In this document: positions 6,026 through 6,760 of the stretch, piece by piece | Layout of the letters: every line of letters begins with the position of its first letter | How positions within the stretch are numbered: position 1 is the stretch's first letter | Made by a program: the position numbers and the translations under genes | The notes under the pieces: generated by a model | The model's input: the letters and a program-made list of their open reading frames with translations, nothing else | Databases searched by the model: none | Told to the model about the DNA's origin: nothing | NCBI GenBank assembly: GCA_023487615.1 | Contig: JAMDBH010000107.1 | Location: 1-6,760 of the forward strand | DNA: 6,760 nt | DNA from: Gammaproteobacteria bacterium | GTDB taxonomy: Bacteria > Pseudomonadota > Gammaproteobacteria > SURF-13 | Reading direction: 5' to 3'

Positions 6026-6760
6026 TTACCAGCCGGCCTTCACCCGGTAGATCTTGTTGTCCTTGATCGCAAGATAGCTCATCAGGGTGGCGGAATTAAA
6101 GCGGATCTCCGGCAAGATGAGGTCATAGGATTTACCTTCCTGGCGGTCGAAAACCACGAAGTGTTTGTTGTCGCGCATGGCGCGGTAGGCGATATGCTTG
6201 CCGTCGGGGCTGAACAGCGGATTGCCACGCCCAATGCCCTCGTATTTGGTATGTTCTTCGCCGTTCATGACGACAAACAGCTGCTCGCCGATGCTGGCGC
6301 GATAGGCCACCTGCTTGCTGTCCGGGCTGAAAAAGGGCGAGTAGGCGCCGAGGTCATCGTAACGCTCTTGTTCCTTGTCATCCACGACCAGGAATTGCTT
6401 GCCGTCGAGCTCGGCGACATAAGCGACATGTTGGCCGTCGGGACTGAATACCGGGTCGAAGGACTTGATGCGCGTATACAGCTTGCCCTCGCGTCCATCC
6501 ACCACGACGAATTCCCTGCCGTCGGACAATTCCTTATTGGCGAACTTTGAGCGGGCGGTGAAGGCGATATGCAGGCCGTCGCGGCTGAATTGCGGCGTCG
6601 CGCTGATAATGTCGTCGTAGCGCTTGCCTTCCACGCCGTTGATAACCAGGAATTGCTGGCCATCGCTCTCCGCCACATAAGCAAGCCGTTGGCTATCGGG
6701 ACTGAACACCGGGACAATCGAGCCTATGCCGTGATACGCCCGCTGCATCTCAAAAGGAGT
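6026..6760 (-). CDS. WD40-like/TolB-type beta-propeller repeat protein (partial, 5' end outside window)
   Basis: At least 244 residues of a beta-propeller protein are seen, ending in ...YRVKAGW at the TAA at 6026. The frame stays open to the window edge, and the ATG at 6748 falls inside a repeat, so the true start lies to the right. Counting from that Met, repeats are anchored by F-S-P-D-like boxes at residues 15, 54, 101, 140 and 179, with a degenerate last one at 217. Spacing is 39, 47, 39, 39 and 38 residues. Each unit reads roughly P-x-FSPDG-x-x-(I/V)AY-x-A ... FVV-x-(N/D)G-x-E-x-K-x-Y, as in PD40/TolB-like blades. One blade carries an 8-residue insertion (about 69-76). Such proteins often act as envelope scaffolds or ligand-binding domains; the role here is unknown. 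Whether it has a signal peptide cannot be seen. Confidence 0.82.
   Translation of the reverse strand, partial: TPFEMQRAYHGIGSIVPVFSPDSQRLAYVAESDGQQFLVINGVEGKRYDDIISATPQFSRDGLHIAFTARSKFANKELSDGREFVVVDGREGKLYTRIKSFDPVFSPDGQHVAYVAELDGKQFLVVDDKEQERYDDLGAYSPFFSPDSKQVAYRASIGEQLFVVMNGEEHTKYEGIGRGNPLFSPDGKHIAYRAMRDNKHFVVFDRQEGKSYDLILPEIRFNSATLMSYLAIKDNKIYRVKAGW
6125..6727 (-). repeat. Intragenic tandem repeats encoding propeller blades
   Basis: Five units of about 117 bp (one of 141 bp) plus a degenerate end unit encode successive propeller blades. The FSPD codons recur at about 6706, 6589, 6448, 6331 and 6214. Similarity is clear at protein level and partly visible in the DNA, so units may have arisen by duplication. 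More units probably lie beyond position 6760. Confidence 0.7.

Noticed and set aside
6161..6550. Plus-strand open frame opposite the propeller gene
   Set aside because: Its repetitive VHDDK/LAVGAE-like peptide is the antisense reading of the blade repeats, with no ribosome binding site or family match.

Overview
The window looks like chromosomal DNA from a GC-rich gammaproteobacterium. I infer this from family resemblance and gene order: an FmdB-type zinc ribbon gene followed by a DUF502 membrane protein gene, a pair often found just upstream of aspS in this class, and a Pseudomonas-like ApaH. No species can be assigned from the sequence alone. The window holds eight protein genes and no rRNA, tRNA, CRISPR array, insertion sequence or phage gene that I can see. 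No gene-free stretch exceeds 300 bases.

Positions 1-1160, leftward: the zinc ribbon gene (814-1158) precedes the DUF502 gene (30-668). The 145-bp gap between them is mostly filled by two facing copies of a roughly 40-bp G/C-skewed repeat. The leftward unit has a recognisable sigma70-like promoter at about 1204-1234.

Positions 1282-4683, rightward: an Atm1-type ABC half-transporter, a DUF1614 multi-pass membrane protein and a YbbO-like short-chain dehydrogenase. The last two overlap by four bases (GTGA). A purine-rich repeat encodes the last residues of the transporter, and an inverted copy lies just past its stop codon.

Positions 4684-6020: a small secreted EF-hand protein (leftward) and apaH (rightward) are divergent. 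The 144 bp between them is relatively AT-rich and contains a perfect 14-bp palindrome nested in a second inverted repeat. This is the best regulatory candidate in the window.

Positions 6026-6760, leftward: the 3' part of a beta-propeller gene built from roughly 39-residue repeats. Its 5' end lies outside the window, and it converges on apaH with only five bases between the stop codons.

The genes do not form one obvious pathway. Themes present are thiol/metal export (Atm1-like), calcium binding (EF-hand), dinucleotide alarmone breakdown (ApaH) and several envelope proteins of unknown role. I see no convincing new multi-gene system. The items most worth a second look are the two dispersed-repeat insertions at gene ends, the palindrome and the repeat protein.
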